Positions 27,101 to 37,000 of a stretch of DNA of 64,000 bases are shown here, one piece after another. This DNA is from Mucilaginibacter boryungensis. Its GTDB lineage: Bacteria; Bacteroidota; Bacteroidia; Sphingobacteriales; Sphingobacteriaceae. The notes beneath the pieces are model-generated. The model had not been told where the DNA came from and did no database searches. It was given only the letters and a program-made list of their open reading frames with translations. How positions within the stretch are numbered: position 1 is the stretch's first letter; each line of letters begins with the position of its first letter. The position numbers and the translations under genes were made by a program. The stretch is from NCBI RefSeq assembly GCF_015221995.1, contig NZ_JADFFM010000001.1, forward strand, positions 682,001 to 746,000. The letters are read 5' to 3'.

Positions 27101-27817
27101 ATGCCTTTTTATAGTGACCTGTTCATTTATTTATTCCTGCTAAGTGGGGTTATTATAAGCTATACCACCCGTAAATTAACATTAGCCGGTGCTATTACAG
27201 GCGGCCTGGTTGGTTTGTTAATTTATAAAGGTGCGGGTTATAGTGGCTTGCTCATGATGTCTTTTTTCTTCATTGCCGGGTCATGGGCTACGGGGTGGCA
27301 TAGTCAAGATAAACAAACTATACCTACAGTCGAAAATGATAATAGCCCACGCACAGCCGGACAGGTTGTGGCCAATGGCGGTGTGGCTGCTATACTTGGT
27401 GGCGTAACCTGGTGCATGCCTCAATATATTACCTTAATGCAATTAATGATAGCCGGCAGCCTGGCATCGGCTACTGCTGATACTTTATCATCTGAACTGG
27501 GTACAGTTTACGGGCGAAATTTTTATAATGTTTTAACTTTCAGAAAAGACCAGCGCGGGTTAGACGGCGTAGTGAGTCTGGAAGGTACGCTAACTGGCGT
27601 TTTAGGGGCGGGTTTTATAGCCGTTATCTACGCCTTGTTCTTTGGTTGGGGATGGCCTGTGTGCTGGGTTATTATCGCCGGCACTATAGGTAACCTGGCC
27701 GATTCTGTTTTAGGTGCCGCGCTTGAGCGTAAACACCTGATTGGAAACAACCTGGTTAACTTTTTGAACACGCTGGTTGGAGCGGCAGTTTGCGGTCTCC
27801 TGATATATCTGGTATAA
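27101..27817 (+). CDS. DUF92-family integral membrane protein
   Basis: 238 residues with about six hydrophobic segments and the DUF92 signatures LTLAGAITGGLVGLLIYKGAGYSGLL, SATADTLSSELGTVYG and DGVVSLEGTLTGVLGAG. Related plant proteins (VTE6) are phytyl-phosphate kinases, but the role in bacteria is not established. Starts 23 bp after the sugar dehydrogenase and may share its transcript. Confidence 0.88.
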   Translation: MPFYSDLFIYLFLLSGVIISYTTRKLTLAGAITGGLVGLLIYKGAGYSGLLMMSFFFIAGSWATGWHSQDKQTIPTVENDNSPRTAGQVVANGGVAAILGGVTWCMPQYITLMQLMIAGSLASATADTLSSELGTVYGRNFYNVLTFRKDQRGLDGVVSLEGTLTGVLGAGFIAVIYALFFGWGWPVCWVIIAGTIGNLADSVLGAALERKHLIGNNLVNFLNTLVGAAVCGLLIYLV

Positions 27818-27825
27818 TTAAGCCT

Positions 27826-28581
27826 CTACTTTCTTTTCACGGGCAAACAAGCTACGATGGCCTCAATTACCCGTTTTGTTTCTTCGGGGCCTTTTACCTG
27901 TATGCAATCTACACCGGTAGTGCGGGCAGGATGATCGTTACCGCCGTCAAACAAGGCATCACCTATAAAAATCATTTCTGATATCTTAATATCAAGCACC
28001 TTTTTAAGCTTGCGTATACCGTAGGCTTTATCAATACCCGGTTTGGTAACATCAATAGAAGTAGCGCCGCCCATTTGTACGGAGAATTCTTTTAGCGATT
28101 TATCCAGCCGAAGCTTAATTTTTTTGCGCTTTGTGAAATTGGGGTCCCATTTTTTCTTTTCTTCAAGCGGCGCCTGCTGACCGAGGGCTGAAAAGGTGAT
28201 CTGGCTACCACGGTCTTCAATTTGTTCGCCCCAGGTTTTCTTAGCTTTAAAACCCGAAGCTACTACTGCCTGATTAAGATTGGTGATGATCCTGGTTTTT
28301 TCTTCATCGGTAAAGTTTTCGGCATATAATTGCTTCCAGCCTTTTTTGTACTGGTAAAATTTGGTGCCGCAGGTAGGTAAAATAGCTAAGCGTTTTAATG
28401 ATTTACCGGCCGGTAAATAACTTAATACCTGTTTTTCAAACTGCGGCCAATCGCCGCCTGAAATAATTGATACCCTGGCTACCTTTAACAGGTTGCTTAA
28501 AATCTCAGCCATCTCTTTATCAATGGCCGATTTACTTTCGGCCAGCGTACCATCCAAATCGAATATGATAAGTTTCTTCAT
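27826..28581 (-). CDS. HAD-IIB-family hydrolase (phosphomannomutase/sucrose-phosphatase-like)
   Basis: 251 residues. HAD motif I is IIFDLDGTLAESK at the N-terminus, motif II is SIISGGDW near residue 40, and motif IV is MIFIGDALFDGGNDHPARTTG near 208. The long cap between motifs II and III is of the C2/IIB type used by eukaryotic-type phosphomannomutases and sugar phosphatases. The mannose link to the GH130/GT4 genes is tempting but unproven. Convergent with the DUF92 gene. Confidence 0.85.
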   Translation of the reverse strand: MKKLIIFDLDGTLAESKSAIDKEMAEILSNLLKVARVSIISGGDWPQFEKQVLSYLPAGKSLKRLAILPTCGTKFYQYKKGWKQLYAENFTDEEKTRIITNLNQAVVASGFKAKKTWGEQIEDRGSQITFSALGQQAPLEEKKKWDPNFTKRKKIKLRLDKSLKEFSVQMGGATSIDVTKPGIDKAYGIRKLKKVLDIKISEMIFIGDALFDGGNDHPARTTGVDCIQVKGPEETKRVIEAIVACLPVKRK

Positions 28582-28620
28582 GTCGGTATAAGAACACGGA
28601 AATACAGAAGGTTGTTTACG

Positions 28621-29160
28621 CTATTGCTTTTTGATCTCCACCCGGCGGTTCAACGCGCGACTTGCTTCATCGATATTTTTTGATATCGGGTTGGCTTCAC
28701 CGTAACCTTTGGCGATTAAAATATCGCCGCTTACGCCGCTGTTAACTAAATATGTTTTTACCGAGTTGGCGCGCTCCTGCGAAAGGGCCAGGTTATGTTC
28801 GTCAGTGCCCTCGTTTGAAGCATAGCCATTAAGCATAAATTTAACTGATGGGTCTTTTTTCAGTTCGGCGGCAGCTTTATCTAAAATGGGATAAGCGCTG
28901 GTTTTTAATACAGCCGAATTGAACTCAAATTGGATATTCTTAAAGTTATAATCAGGCTTTGGCGCTGGTGGCGGTGCCATTTCCGCGGCCTGTTGCTGTA
29001 CAGGTTCAGTTTTTTTTGAATCAGGTACTACTTGTGGTTTCACTGGTTCTTCAGCAGGCGCAGGCTTTTGTACCAGCGGTTTTTTCGATTTGCAAGCAGG
29101 TGCGACGGTTACGGCCAATAAAACAGCAGAAATAATGGTTATATTTTTTATAGAAGTCAT
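28621..29160 (-). CDS. OmpA-family lipoprotein
   Basis: 179 residues. Signal peptide with a lipobox-like TVAPAC near residue 20, a Lys/Pro-rich linker, then a C-terminal OmpA/Pal peptidoglycan-binding domain (IQFEFNSAVLKTSAYPILDKAA, NGYASNEGTDEHNLALSQERANSVKTYL, DEASRALNRRVEIKKQ) with the diaminopimelate-binding Asp and Arg. Anchors the outer membrane to peptidoglycan. The ATG at 29160 is preferred to starts up to 43 codons earlier, because only it begins with a signal peptide. Confidence 0.88.
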   Translation of the reverse strand: MTSIKNITIISAVLLAVTVAPACKSKKPLVQKPAPAEEPVKPQVVPDSKKTEPVQQQAAEMAPPPAPKPDYNFKNIQFEFNSAVLKTSAYPILDKAAAELKKDPSVKFMLNGYASNEGTDEHNLALSQERANSVKTYLVNSGVSGDILIAKGYGEANPISKNIDEASRALNRRVEIKKQ

Positions 29161-29277
29161 GAATAATTGTTTGGTTCCAGGTTTTAACGCTTTTTGCATA
29201 GGCGATATTGTTTTATAGCCGGCGGTGAGGCTATTGGACATAAGTAAATTTTTTAAAAAAAGTGTATGTAAAAAGCG

Positions 29278-29285
29278 TACCTTTG
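29278..29285 (+). promoter_or_regulatory. Predicted -7 element for the J-domain/KTSC gene
   Basis: TACCTTTG fits TAnnTTTG; about 80 bp upstream of the ATG at 29365. No convincing -33 TTTG was identified. Confidence 0.5.
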
Positions 29286-29364
29286 CCAACTTATTTTATT
29301 GAAAATAAAGTGCTTAATAATTGTGCTTTGCAATCAATGATGAAGAACTAAGAGAATTTGTGAT

Positions 29365-29814
29365 ATGAAAAAAATTGTTGATTACAGAAAATTATTAGGC
29401 GTTGCCAAAGAAGCGGAACTGCAGGAACTGAAAACGGTTTACCGTAGCTTAATGAAAACCTGGCACCCCGACAAGTTTAACGATAATGCCGAACTTAAAC
29501 TGGAGGCCGAAGAAAAAAGCAAAACCATTATTGAAGCTTATCACTTTTTGGTAAGCATAGCCCCTGAAACCGTAGCGCAAACTTTTGGCGCTTATACCGA
29601 AACTGTGACTTTGGCTAATATTGCCGATTTTGAATACAAATCGCAAGTATTACGGGTTGATTTTACCGATGGTAATTCTTACGAGTATTTCGACGTGCCC
29701 AAAGCAGTTTATGTAAAACTCATCAATGCCGATTCGCCCGGCAGGTTTGCACGCAGGCATATTTTTAACGAATATGTTTATCGCAGTGTAAGCAAACTGG
29801 TGGCGACAGCCTAA
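29365..29814 (+). CDS. J-domain protein with C-terminal KTSC domain
   Basis: 149 residues. An N-terminal J domain (residues ~1-65) carries the HPD motif (SLMKTWHPDKF), which stimulates DnaK ATPase. The C-terminal ~55 residues form a KTSC domain (YKSQVLRVDFTDGNSYEYFDVPKAVYVKLINADSPGRFARRHI), a small domain usually found alone or in phage-related and lysyl-tRNA-synthetase-linked contexts and of unknown function. No membrane segment. The fusion is unusual but seen in Bacteroidota. Convergent with aconitase. Confidence 0.88.
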   Translation: MKKIVDYRKLLGVAKEAELQELKTVYRSLMKTWHPDKFNDNAELKLEAEEKSKTIIEAYHFLVSIAPETVAQTFGAYTETVTLANIADFEYKSQVLRVDFTDGNSYEYFDVPKAVYVKLINADSPGRFARRHIFNEYVYRSVSKLVATA

Positions 29815-29860
29815 ACAAATAGAGACGGCTACAATTCCTTTATTAAGCTGCCTATATATG

Positions 29861-29890
29861 CGGGAGATTGCTTCGTTCTTGGCAATGCCG
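29861..29890. repeat. Half copy of the REP-like repeat (right arm)
   Basis: CGGGAGATTGCTTCGTTCTT followed by GGCAATGCCG is the right arm of copy 2 with two or three substitutions. No left arm precedes it. Between the J-domain gene and the aconitase terminator. Confidence 0.6.
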
Positions 29891-29903
29891 CGGTGTGTAT
29901 AAA

Positions 29904-29932
29904 CAAAAAAAGCCTCTCCAATTTGGAGAAGC
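29904..29932 (-). terminator. Intrinsic terminator for aconitase
   Basis: On the minus strand: GCTTCTCC-AAATT-GGAGAGGC followed by TTTTTTT. One mismatch in the stem. Located 40 bp downstream of the aconitase stop codon. Confidence 0.85.
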
Positions 29933-29972
29933 TATATCTATAAATCCGAAATCGAAAATCCGAATTCCGAAA

Positions 29973-32240
29973 TTACTTAGCCATTTGCGCACGAATGATA
30001 TTCAGCGCGCCGCCGGCTTTAAACCATTCTATTTGTTGTGCATTATAGGTGTGGTTAACCGGGAAGCTTTCAGTTGTGCCATTGGCGTGGTGCAATACTA
30101 CATTAAGCTGCCTGTCAGGTGCGAAGGTGGTTAAACCGGTAATATCGATCACATCGTCCTCCTGGATCTTTTCGTAGTCGGCAGGGTCGGCAAAGGTGAT
30201 GGCAAGCATACCCTGTTTTTTCAGGTTGGTTTCGTGGATACGGGCAAATGATTTTACCAGTATGGCACGCACACCCAGGTGACGTGGTTCCATAGCTGCA
30301 TGCTCGCGTGATGAGCCTTCGCCGTAGTTCTCGTCGCCTACTACTACTGTACCAATACCATGCGCCTTATAATCGCGCTGAGTGGCCGGTACCGGGCCGT
30401 ATTGACCTGTCAGTTCGTTCTTAACGCTATCGGCAGTATTGTTAAAGTAGTTAATGGCGCCTATCAGCATGTTATTACTGATGTTGTCCAGGTGACCACG
30501 GAATTTCAACCATGGGCCAGCCATAGATATGTGGTCGGTAGTACATTTACCTTTAGCCTTAATTAACAGCTTTAGACCTGTAATATCGGTACCTTCCCAA
30601 GGTTTAAACGGATCAAGCAATTGCAAACGTGCCGATTTTGGATCGACAATTACGCTTACTGCGCTGCCATCGGCCGCTGGTGCCTGGTAACCTGCATCTT
30701 CAACAGCGTAACCTTTTACCGGCATTTCAATGCCTTGTGGCTCATCCAGTTTTACACGCTCGCCTGCTTCGTTGGTCAGGTAATCGGTAAGGGGGTTAAA
30801 GGTCAGATCGCCTGCTATCGCGAAAGCGGTAACAATCTCTGGCGATGCTACGAAGGCATGCGTGTTAGGGTTACCATCCTGGCGTTTAGCAAAGTTACGG
30901 TTGAATGAGGTAATGATAGAGTTTTTGCGGGTAGGGTCATCAGTATGGCGCGCCCACTGACCGATACAAGGGCCGCAAGCGTTGGCCAATACTACACCGC
31001 CAATTTTTTCAAAAGTATCTAAATAGCCATCGCGTTCAACAGTATAGCGCACTAATTCCGAACCTGGAGTTACGGTATACTCTGCTTTAGCTTTCAGGTT
31101 TTTATTGATAGCCTGTGTAGCGATAGATGCCGCACGGGTAATATCCTCATATGATGAGTTGGTACATGAGCCGATTAAACCTACTTCTAATTTTGCAGGC
31201 CAGCCGTTTTCTTTAACAGCGGTAGCAAATTTAGATATAGGCCAAGCCAGATCCGGGGTGAACGGACCGTTTACATGTGGCTCCAGTTCGCTCAGGTTAA
31301 TTTCAATCACCTGGTCAAAGTATTGCGCCGGATTTGCGTAAACCTCCGGATCGCCGGTTAAGTGCTGGGCAATCGCATCGGCAGCGTCGGCTATTTCAGC
31401 GCGTTTGGTACCACGCAGGTAGGCGGCTTGTTTAGCATCATAGCCAAATATCGATGTGGTCGCGCCAATTTCGGCACCCATATTACAAATGGTACCTTTA
31501 CCGGTAGCCGAAAGCGATTGCGCGCCTTCGCCAAAATATTCAACAATAGCGCCTGTACCACCTTTTACGGTAAGGATACCGGCAACTTTCAAAATAACGT
31601 CTTTGGCCGATGTCCAGCCCGATAATTTACCGGTTAGTTTTACACCAATCAGTTTAGGGAATTTTAGTTCCCATGGCAGTCCGGCCATTACATCGCAAGC
31701 ATCGGCACCGCCAACACCAATGGCGATCATACCCAAACCACCCGCGTTAGGGGTATGTGAGTCGGTACCGATCATCATACCACCCGGGAAAGCATAGTTC
31801 TCTAACACTACCTGGTGGATAATACCTGCACCTGCTTTCCAGAAACCGATACCATATTTGTCTGATACCGAGGCCAGGAAATCATAAACCTCTTTGTTAA
31901 TATCAACGGCGGTGTGCAAATCCTCAACAGCGCCAATTTTAGCCTGTATAAGGTGATCGCAATGCACGGTTGAAGGTACAGCAACCTGCGGGCGGCCAGC
32001 CTGCATAAACTGCAGCAGCGCCATTTGGGCCGTAGCATCCTGCATCGCCACACGATCGGGTGCAAAGTCAACATAATCCACACCACGGCCAAAAGCTGTT
32101 TTAGCATCGCCTTCGGAAAGGTGGGCGTATAAAATTTTCTCGGTTAAAGTAAGTGATTTACCAGTAGCCTTACGCGCAGCCTCAATACGGGTGCTGTAAC
32201 GGTCGTAAACCTTTTTGATCATATCTAAATCAAAAGCCAT
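29973..32240 (-). CDS. Aconitate hydratase (mitochondrial-type)
   Basis: 755 residues. Converts citrate to isocitrate in the TCA cycle using a [4Fe-4S] cluster. Cysteine ligands are in [12 protein letters not shown] near residue 355 and [10 protein letters not shown] near 420. The C-terminal swivel domain begins around [16 protein letters not shown] and ends with [22 protein letters not shown], the active-site serine/arginine block. Length fits the mitochondrial-type aconitase common in Bacteroidota, shorter than bacterial AcnA and AcnB. Confidence 0.95.
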   Translation of the reverse strand: MAFDLDMIKKVYDRYSTRIEAARKATGKSLTLTEKILYAHLSEGDAKTAFGRGVDYVDFAPDRVAMQDATAQMALLQFMQAGRPQVAVPSTVHCDHLIQAKIGAVEDLHTAVDINKEVYDFLASVSDKYGIGFWKAGAGIIHQVVLENYAFPGGMMIGTDSHTPNAGGLGMIAIGVGGADACDVMAGLPWELKFPKLIGVKLTGKLSGWTSAKDVILKVAGILTVKGGTGAIVEYFGEGAQSLSATGKGTICNMGAEIGATTSIFGYDAKQAAYLRGTKRAEIADAADAIAQHLTGDPEVYANPAQYFDQVIEINLSELEPHVNGPFTPDLAWPISKFATAVKENGWPAKLEVGLIGSCTNSSYEDITRAASIATQAINKNLKAKAEYTVTPGSELVRYTVERDGYLDTFEKIGGVVLANACGPCIGQWARHTDDPTRKNSIITSFNRNFAKRQDGNPNTHAFVASPEIVTAFAIAGDLTFNPLTDYLTNEAGERVKLDEPQGIEMPVKGYAVEDAGYQAPAADGSAVSVIVDPKSARLQLLDPFKPWEGTDITGLKLLIKAKGKCTTDHISMAGPWLKFRGHLDNISNNMLIGAINYFNNTADSVKNELTGQYGPVPATQRDYKAHGIGTVVVGDENYGEGSSREHAAMEPRHLGVRAILVKSFARIHETNLKKQGMLAITFADPADYEKIQEDDVIDITGLTTFAPDRQLNVVLHHANGTTESFPVNHTYNAQQIEWFKAGGALNIIRAQMAK

Positions 32241-32559
32241 CTTTCTTATTGATTTTTAGTAAAAAGAAATAACATTCGGAGGCGTAAAGGCTACGTCATC
32301 CTTAAGCGGCGAAACTACAAAAATTTATACCTTTTTAGTAGTGTTTGCAAGGGTAAATCTTATTTGGATATATTCTAAATAAGAGATTAAATTTTGGAGG
32401 TTAAGATTAGTGACGTGATTACAGGGCGTTGCCTGCGGCCCGTGCTATTCACTGCAAGTCCTCGCTTCCCCACGCTATAGCCCCAGGCACGCTGCGGGCT
32501 TTCCGTTGCTATCACTAACGCGTTGCCCTCCAGCCACTGCTGCTTATAATTGCAACTAC
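32241..32559. other. Intergenic region with a GC-rich block
   Basis: No gene seen. The first ~100 bp should hold the aconitase promoter. Positions about 32405-32535 form a distinct GC-rich block containing GGCGTTGCCTGCGGCCCGTG and CACGCTGCGGGCTTTCCGTT, which differs in composition from the AT-rich flanks and looks like an intergenic repeat unit rather than coding sequence. Confidence 0.45.
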
Positions 32560-32736
32560 TTAATGTCCGCCTGTTTTCAGATACATATACACCACGGCTA
32601 CTACAACCAATACGGCCAATATAATTAACCCGGTGGTAGCAGTTTTTTTGTTTTTATCCTGGCGCATTAACCAAACAAGGAATGCAACCAGCGGCAGTAC
32701 AAACACCGCCCAAAATATTAATGATGGAATACTCAT
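32560..32736 (-). CDS. Small two-TM membrane protein
   Basis: 58 residues, MSIPSLIFWAVFVLPLVAFL at the start, a short basic loop (RQDKNKKT), then a second hydrophobic helix (LIILAVLVVVAVVYMYL) and a KTGGH tail. Two closely packed TM segments with a positively charged loop suggest both termini face the periplasm. No family recognised. It fills the gap between aconitase and tsaD. Confidence 0.6.
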   Translation of the reverse strand: MSIPSLIFWAVFVLPLVAFLVWLMRQDKNKKTATTGLIILAVLVVVAVVYMYLKTGGH

Positions 32737-32744
32737 ATTTTTGT

Positions 32745-32779
32745 AGTCCGGAAGCCGGAAAGACCGAAAGTCCGGAAGG
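32745..32779. repeat. Short dispersed repeat (GACCGAAAGTCC motif), copy 3
   Basis: AGTCCGGAAGCCGGAAAGAC followed by CGAAAGTCCGGAAGG, upstream of the 58-residue protein gene. An inverted copy lies 40 bp away at 32819, so the pair can form a hairpin. Confidence 0.5.
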
Positions 32780-32818
32780 TTTTAGTTATTAAGTTCTATT
32801 TGTTTAAGTCAGTTCTAT

Positions 32819-32836
32819 CTTTCGGACTTTCCGACT
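32819..32836. repeat. Short dispersed repeat (GACCGAAAGTCC motif), inverted copy 4
   Basis: CTTTCGGACTTTCCGACT is the inverted version of the AGTCGGAAAG...GTCCGAAAG motif. It ends just before the tsaD stop codon region and faces copy 3. Confidence 0.5.
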
Positions 32837-32848
32837 GGCACTTCGCGC

Positions 32849-33850
32849 CTAAAACGGCATCCTTGCCAGCGGCGCAATATCCTGGTCCACAAATTCGCCT
32901 TGCAGATATTTGTAATAACCGGCAATGGCAATCATGGCGGCATTATCGGTACAGTACTCAAACTTAGGGATAAATGCATTCCAGCCCTGTTGCTGGGCCA
33001 AATCATTTAAACCCTGGCGCAAGCCTGTATTGGCCGATACTCCGCCAGCCAGCGCGATATCTTTAATGCCGTATGCTGTAGCAGCTTTTTTTAACTTGTT
33101 TAGTAATATAGTCACCACACGCTTTTCAACCGAGGCGCAAATATCGGCCATGTTCTCCTGCAAAAAATTGGGATTTACCTTTACGTTATCGCGAATGAAA
33201 TACATAATGGATGTTTTCAATCCGCTGAAGCTGAAATCATAACCCGGTATCTGCGGTTCGGGGAATTTATAAGCATCGGGGTTACCCTGGCGTGCGTATT
33301 TATCTATTAATGGCCCGCCGGGATAGGGTAGTCCCAGCACTTTGCTGGTTTTATCCAATGCCTCGCCGGCGGCATCATCGGTGGTTTGTCCAATGATCTC
33401 CATATCAAAATAATCTTTTACCAGCACGATCTGTGTGTGACCACCCGAAACCGTAAGGCATAAAAATGGAAATTGAGGTTTATGGTCGCCAATAAAATGT
33501 GCCAAAACGTGGCCTTGCATATGGTTTACCTCAATCAGTGGCTTGTTCAAGGCCAGCGCGAACGCTTTAGCAAATGATACCCCAACCAATAAAGAACCTA
33601 AAAGGCCCGGCCCACGTGTAAAAGCTACTGCATCAATATCATTTTTGTTTACTTTTGCGTTAATTATTGCCTGCTGAACTGCGGGAATGATATTTTGCTG
33701 ATGTACGCGTGAAGCCAGTTCGGGCACAACGCCGCCATAAGCCTCGTGAATGGTTTGATTTGCAATTACATTGCTTAATATCCCGCCATCAACACAAACC
33801 GAGGCAGATGTTTCATCGCATGAAGATTCAATTCCTAATATTACAGGCAT
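32849..33850 (-). CDS. tsaD: tRNA N6-adenosine threonylcarbamoyltransferase
   Basis: 333 residues. Catalytic subunit of the t6A37 modification complex acting on ANN-decoding tRNAs. Start ILGIESSCDETSASV is the ASKHA phosphate-1 motif; metal-binding histidines are in VNHMQGHVLAHF near residue 112; SGGHTQIVLV and ALAGGVSANTGLRQ are further family signatures. Essential in many bacteria. Single gene, divergent from tamB. Confidence 0.97.
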   Translation of the reverse strand: MPVILGIESSCDETSASVCVDGGILSNVIANQTIHEAYGGVVPELASRVHQQNIIPAVQQAIINAKVNKNDIDAVAFTRGPGLLGSLLVGVSFAKAFALALNKPLIEVNHMQGHVLAHFIGDHKPQFPFLCLTVSGGHTQIVLVKDYFDMEIIGQTTDDAAGEALDKTSKVLGLPYPGGPLIDKYARQGNPDAYKFPEPQIPGYDFSFSGLKTSIMYFIRDNVKVNPNFLQENMADICASVEKRVVTILLNKLKKAATAYGIKDIALAGGVSANTGLRQGLNDLAQQQGWNAFIPKFEYCTDNAAMIAIAGYYKYLQGEFVDQDIAPLARMPF

Positions 33851-34041
33851 AGTTTAATTTTGAATGAGCCAATGAGTGATTGCGCGAATGAAAAACAAAT
33901 TTTGGTGCGAATATTTAAACCATACCAGTTAAACTTTGTTAAACATTCACTCAGGCGCTTATGCACTAATTCACTCATTTTCTAATTTGCAAAGTTATTA
34001 AAAAAGTACTCAAAATAGCGCTTAGTATCGTTCTGCTGCTG

Positions 34042-37000
34042 TTGCTAATGGTTAGCGTGCTATTGTTGGTATTCCAATACAAGCCGGTACAAACATGGGC
34101 CGCGCAAAAATTAGCCAAGCATTATTCTAAAGAATGGAAAACGGAAGTGCATATTGCCGGGCTTTATCTTAAACCATTTTCTTCAGTTGTGCTTGATAGC
34201 CTGTACGTGCTCGACCACCAAAAAGATACTTTAGTTAGCATTCCAAAACTTACGGTGGAATTGAGTGGCTTCTCGATATTTACAAGCATTGGCGACCGCA
34301 AGCTTGATTTTAGTAAAATTCAGTTAGATAATGGTTCCGTATATCTTAAAAAACTGAATGATACCACCACCAATCTGGATTTTATTATAGACTATTTTAA
34401 ACATCCGGATACTGTTAAAACCATAATTAAGCCCTGGACGCTAACGTTTGAAAAATCTGTAGTAAACAATTTCCATTTTAGGTTTAAAAACCTTACCAGG
34501 CACAATGTGACCGCCGCCCGCATTAATTTTGACGACCTTGATATTTATCATTTCAGCGTTGATGTGCGCAATATGGACCTGGTGCACCACCTGTTTAAGG
34601 GAAATGTCCGCCATCTGACTTTACAGGAAAAAAGTGGTTTTTATATCAAAAGTTTTACCGCTAATGCCACAGTTGACACCAACCAGATACTGGCGCAAAA
34701 TATGTTCATTGTTACGCCGCATTCAACCTTGAAGGATTTTTTCAGGATGCGGTTTAAGCACTTTAGCGATATTGGTGATGACATTGAAAGTAAGGTATTA
34801 ATGGATGCCGATTTTAAATCATCAAAAGTATCATCGACGGATATTGCCTATTTCACCCCCTCACTTGATAAAAGCAAGTTTGATTTTGGGATTGATGGCC
34901 GCGTGAAGGGCTATGTAAATAACTTAAAAGCAAGTCACCTTACTGTTACCGCGGGCCAAGCCACCTACCTGAAAGGTGATTTTAGTTTAAAAGGGCTACC
35001 TGATTGGAACAACACCCTGATGGAGCTTAACTTCGATCAGATAGCTACTAATAAAAAAGACCTGGATTATCTGTACAACCGCTTTAGCGGCACTAATAAC
35101 CGCAAACTGCCCGCTATTATTGAAAAATTTGGGAACGTAAATTTCAAAGGGAAATTTGCAGGCGTACAAAATGATTTTATTGCCTATGGCGATTTTAAGA
35201 CGGGGTTGGGCAGGTTTCAATCGGATATAAACCTGAAGATCAATAAAGTAGGCACCCCAAGCTATAGCGGCAATATTAAAACATATGATTTTGACCTTGG
35301 CACGCTGATAGACCAGTCCGACCTGGGCCGAATTACTATGGTTGCTGATGTGAAAGGCAGCGGAGATGAATTGAAAAACCTGACAGAAAAGGTAAACGCC
35401 AGGATAGCCTACATCGACTTTAAAAAATATCGTTACAAAAACGTAAGCCTTAATGGCACCGTGATACGTAAGGTGTTTAACGGTAGCGTAGCGGTTAACG
35501 ATAACAATGTTAAACTTGATGCAAAAGGTACTGCCGATTTAAATCCGGTTATGCCTGCCTATAATTTTGCCGCTAATATTACCAATGCACGCTTAAATAC
35601 GCTTCATTTATTAAAAGATACCATTACGCTTAGCGCGAATTTAAATACACAATTTTCGGGTACCAACCTAAATAACCTGACAGGCAAGGTAGCCTTAACA
35701 CCTATACGTATAGTTGACCCAAGACATAACTATTTAGTTGATTCAGTAACGCTGGCGGCCAGCGGCACGGGCCGCAACCGGCTAATCAGTTTACAATCGC
35801 CAATTGCAGATGGTAGCATTAAGGGTAATTACGATGTAGCCAGTTTACCCTCCTATTTTAAAAGTGTTGTAAAAAAGTATATCCCATCGTTAAAGACAAA
35901 TATAACGCCGTTTAAACCACAGCAGTTTGATTTCAATTTCAAGATAAAAAATGCCGACCCAATGATCGCGCTATTTATGCCCAATTTAAAAATACCCGAC
36001 CAGGGCACGTTTACAGGGCAATTCAATTCGGCAGAAAAAACAGCCACGCTGAACGGGTATGTAAAAACTATTAATTACAATGGCATAATTTTTCATGATC
36101 TTATCCTGGATCAAAGTACAATGGGCGACCAGTTAGGGGTCAACATATCATTAGACAGGATCGACTTAAATAAGGACCTGTTCATTAAAAATATCACCAT
36201 TAACAACGCGTTAAGAAAAGACAGTTTAAACTTTAACGTAAAACTATCGGACAAGGACGCAACAAACCAGTTAGACTTATACGGTTTAGTAGAGTTTGGG
36301 CGAGATACTACAGCAAAGCTAAAGCTGCTGCCATCGGACGTGGTATTAGAGCATGAAAAATGGAAGATAACGGAACAGGTACGTATCCGTTTGCTGGATG
36401 GTAAAACACAAGTATCGGGCTTTGAACTTTCACGGGGGACACAGAAAGTCCGCATTAATGGGTTTATCAGCGACAATAGCGCTGACAAGCTGAAAGTGGA
36501 GTTCGATAAATTCAGTATGGCTACGCTGGATCAGTTAACCAAGCCTTCGGGCATAATGTTACACGGCGCTTTGAATGGCGATGTGATATTAAGCGGCATT
36601 ACAAAAGCGCCAGGTGTAGATGCGCATTTACGTATCGATTCGTTAGCGATGAACGAAACGTTGATTGGCAATGTAAAACTGGAATCGACTTTGGATAACG
36701 ACAGGACACAAGCCAAAGTAAAACTGAATATTTTAAACCGTGGCCTGGAAACCATGAACATTAACGGGGTATATAACCTTGGAAAAGATGTTGGGAATGT
36801 GCTTGATTTTGATGTGAAGATGAACCAAACCGAAGCCATTATTTTTGATCCGTTTGTGAAAAACCTGGTGACAAGCCTTAAAGGCCATGTTTCTACCGAT
36901 TTAAAACTGACCGGTACACCATCTAAGCCTGAATTGAATGGTAAAATTACACTGGTAAATACTGGTCTTACAGTGAATTACTTAAAAACGGCCTATACCC

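Noticed and set aside
31808..32107. 99-codon frame on the same strand as aconitase
   Set aside because: Out-of-frame shadow inside the aconitase gene; no independent support.
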